NCBI GenBank assembly: GCA_037903475.1
Contig: JBAJFG010000011.1
Span: 703,001-767,000 of the forward strand
Length of the DNA: 64,000 nucleotides
Reading direction: 5' to 3'
From: Ancylostoma caninum
Lineage: Eukaryota; Nematoda; Chromadorea; Rhabditida; Ancylostomatidae
Shown: positions 62,926 to 64,000 of the stretch, one piece after another
How positions within the stretch are numbered: position 1 is the first letter of the stretch
How the letters are laid out: each line of letters begins with the position of its first letter
Position numbers and translations under genes: made by a program
The notes under the pieces: generated by a model
Database searches by the model: none
The model's input: only the letters and a program-made list of their open reading frames with translations
Told to the model about the DNA's origin: nothing

Positions 62926-64000
62926 CTCATGGAAAATCGCGCTGTTTCCTGCTGAACTCTCAACGTGTTGTTAACAAAATTCATATGCTCCATTCATTAT
63001 CTACTTACGCTTCCGATTTTGTATTTGTGGCAGAATCATGGCTCTCAACTAAAGTTTCTAGCTCTGAACTGTTAGCTGGGTTACCTTATTCCATCTTCCG
63101 CCTTGATCGTCCCGGTCGGAGAGGTGGTGGAATTTTTTGCCTAGTGAAAGAGCTGTTTCCCGCTGTCGCATGCTGTAGTAACAATGTGGGCTGTTCTGAT
63201 GTTTTCTGTTTCGACCTAATATCCCCATCTAAAATTCGTTTTGTTTTGATCTATAGACCACCTCGTGCTCAGAAAAATGATGATGATTTGCTCTTGAATT
63301 ATCTCAGCTGTATTTGCTCCACAACTGACCCTATACTTGTGCTGGGTGATTTTAATATTGACGTAAACTGGCACACCATCACGGCAACCACTGCTTCGTC
63401 TCAGCGTTTCGTTAGTTTTTTCGAATGCTGTGGCCTCCGACAGCACGTGATGTTTCCGACGCGTAATCTGTCCACTCTAGACCTCGTACTTTCTTCCGAG
63501 CCAATAGTAGACGAAGTTTGCTGCTTCATCCACTCGGTTCTTCCGATCACAATATTGTGAGCTTCACGGTAAAAACTGGAAATTATGACTATGTAGCACT
63601 GCCGCTACCTGACTATACCAATACTGATTTTTATGGCCTCAGTATCTATTTGAATTCGATAGATTGGTGGAAGGTATTCGATAAATACTCCTCTACTGAC
63701 GATATTTACCGTCGTTTCTGTAATGTCATCTATGTAGGTTTAAGTAAGTTTGTCCCCTTCACAGTCCGTCGTTGCTCTAATTTCCCTGATTATCCACCTC
63801 ACATAAAAGCGCTATTCGCCCAAAAACAGAGAATTTTCGAAGAGCATAAGACCCGTTCCACTACCTCTCTTTACATGAAGGTGTGCCGAGATATAGACTT
63901 TCACCTACACAAATTTCTCTCTAACCGTGAAAAAAGATTTGCAAGAAAACTGCACATGAAACCATTGTATGCGCTGATACGAAAAATTTCTAACGCTTCA
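62926..64000 (+). mobile_element. CR1-like LINE, ORF2 endonuclease to window edge
   Basis: The frame overlapping the ORF1 stop runs to 63560: SRCFLLNSQRVVNKIHMLHS, DFVFVAESWLSTKVSS (the catalytic Glu in ESW), RPGRRGGGIFCLVKE, ILVLGDFNIDVNW (GDFN), LDLVLSS. After a one-base shift near 63530 it continues GSSDHNIVSFTVKTGNYDY (SDH catalytic box), NSIDWWKVFDKYSSTDDIYR and REKRFARKLHMKPLYALIRK into the RT linker, open to 64000. No ATG precedes the endonuclease in frame, so expression may depend on termination-reinitiation at the overlap. Two shifts make this copy inactive unless they are sequence errors. Confidence 0.85.

Noticed and set aside
1..64000. tRNA and rRNA genes
   Set aside because: No B-box (GGTTCGAATCC-like) paired with an A-box at the right distance and no rRNA-like conserved stretch were noticed by eye; a tRNA scan would be the decisive test.

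Overview
The window looks like chromosomal DNA of a nematode, most probably a strongylid (hookworm-like) parasite. This rests on small exons with TTTTCAG-type acceptors and GTAAGT/GTGAGT donors, genes whose start codon lies 1-2 nt behind a splice acceptor (the layout of trans-spliced leader sites), a 22-nt near-match to the nematode SL1 leader, and a transposon mix of mariner, TTAA-flanked MITEs, RTE- and CR1-like LINEs and BEL/Pao with an envelope-like gene. The species assignment is inference. No tRNA, rRNA, CRISPR array or prokaryotic-style operon was seen.

Most long open frames are transposon remnants or repeat shadows. The real host genes are short and spliced, and were found by joining small exons: an unrecognised gene at 148-772 (+); Gly/Trp-rich secreted peptide genes at 11164-11481 (-), 17431-17728 (+) and 30338-30637 (-), plus an orphan first exon at 24830-24918 (+); a three-exon fragment at 20096-20641 (-); an eight-exon gene at 22496-23812 (-); the last exon of a peptide precursor ending in nine consecutive cysteines at 45054-45252 (-); the first exon of a secreted propeptide at 48701-48903 (-); a two-exon gene at 50353-50795 (+); and a three-exon Cys-rich fragment at 56108-56429 (+). 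Several single coding-looking exons (12815, 32237, 40147, 47184, 54097) have partners I could not place.

The most coherent biological theme is the Gly/Trp-rich peptide family. Each intact member has a signal peptide, an acidic propiece, a Lys-Arg site, a Gln-led Trp/Gly-rich mature peptide and a C-terminal Trp-Gly that could give a Trp-amide. This is the architecture of the nematode nlp/cnc epidermal antimicrobial peptides. Two members sit beside homologous, degraded copies of a second coding sequence (16574-17042 and 31700-32230) in mirror order, suggesting local inverted duplication.

Layout: 1-6 kb, host gene, then a Tc1-type foldback with doubled repeats and a degraded TA-flanked element; 6-11 kb, TTAA MITEs and a palindromic GGAACTTCCG repeat; 11-25 kb, peptide genes, GC-rich and GTCGACAAC repeats, two spliced genes; 25-32 kb, sparse DNA, a mariner relic, the third intact peptide gene and the mirrored block; 34-40 kb, a rearranged BEL/Pao fragment and a LINE interrupted by a mariner; 40.4-43.5 kb, a nested composite transposon; 44-57 kb, small genes and MITEs; 57-64 kb, repeats, a LINE relic, the SL1-like sequence, and a CR1-like LINE running off the right end.
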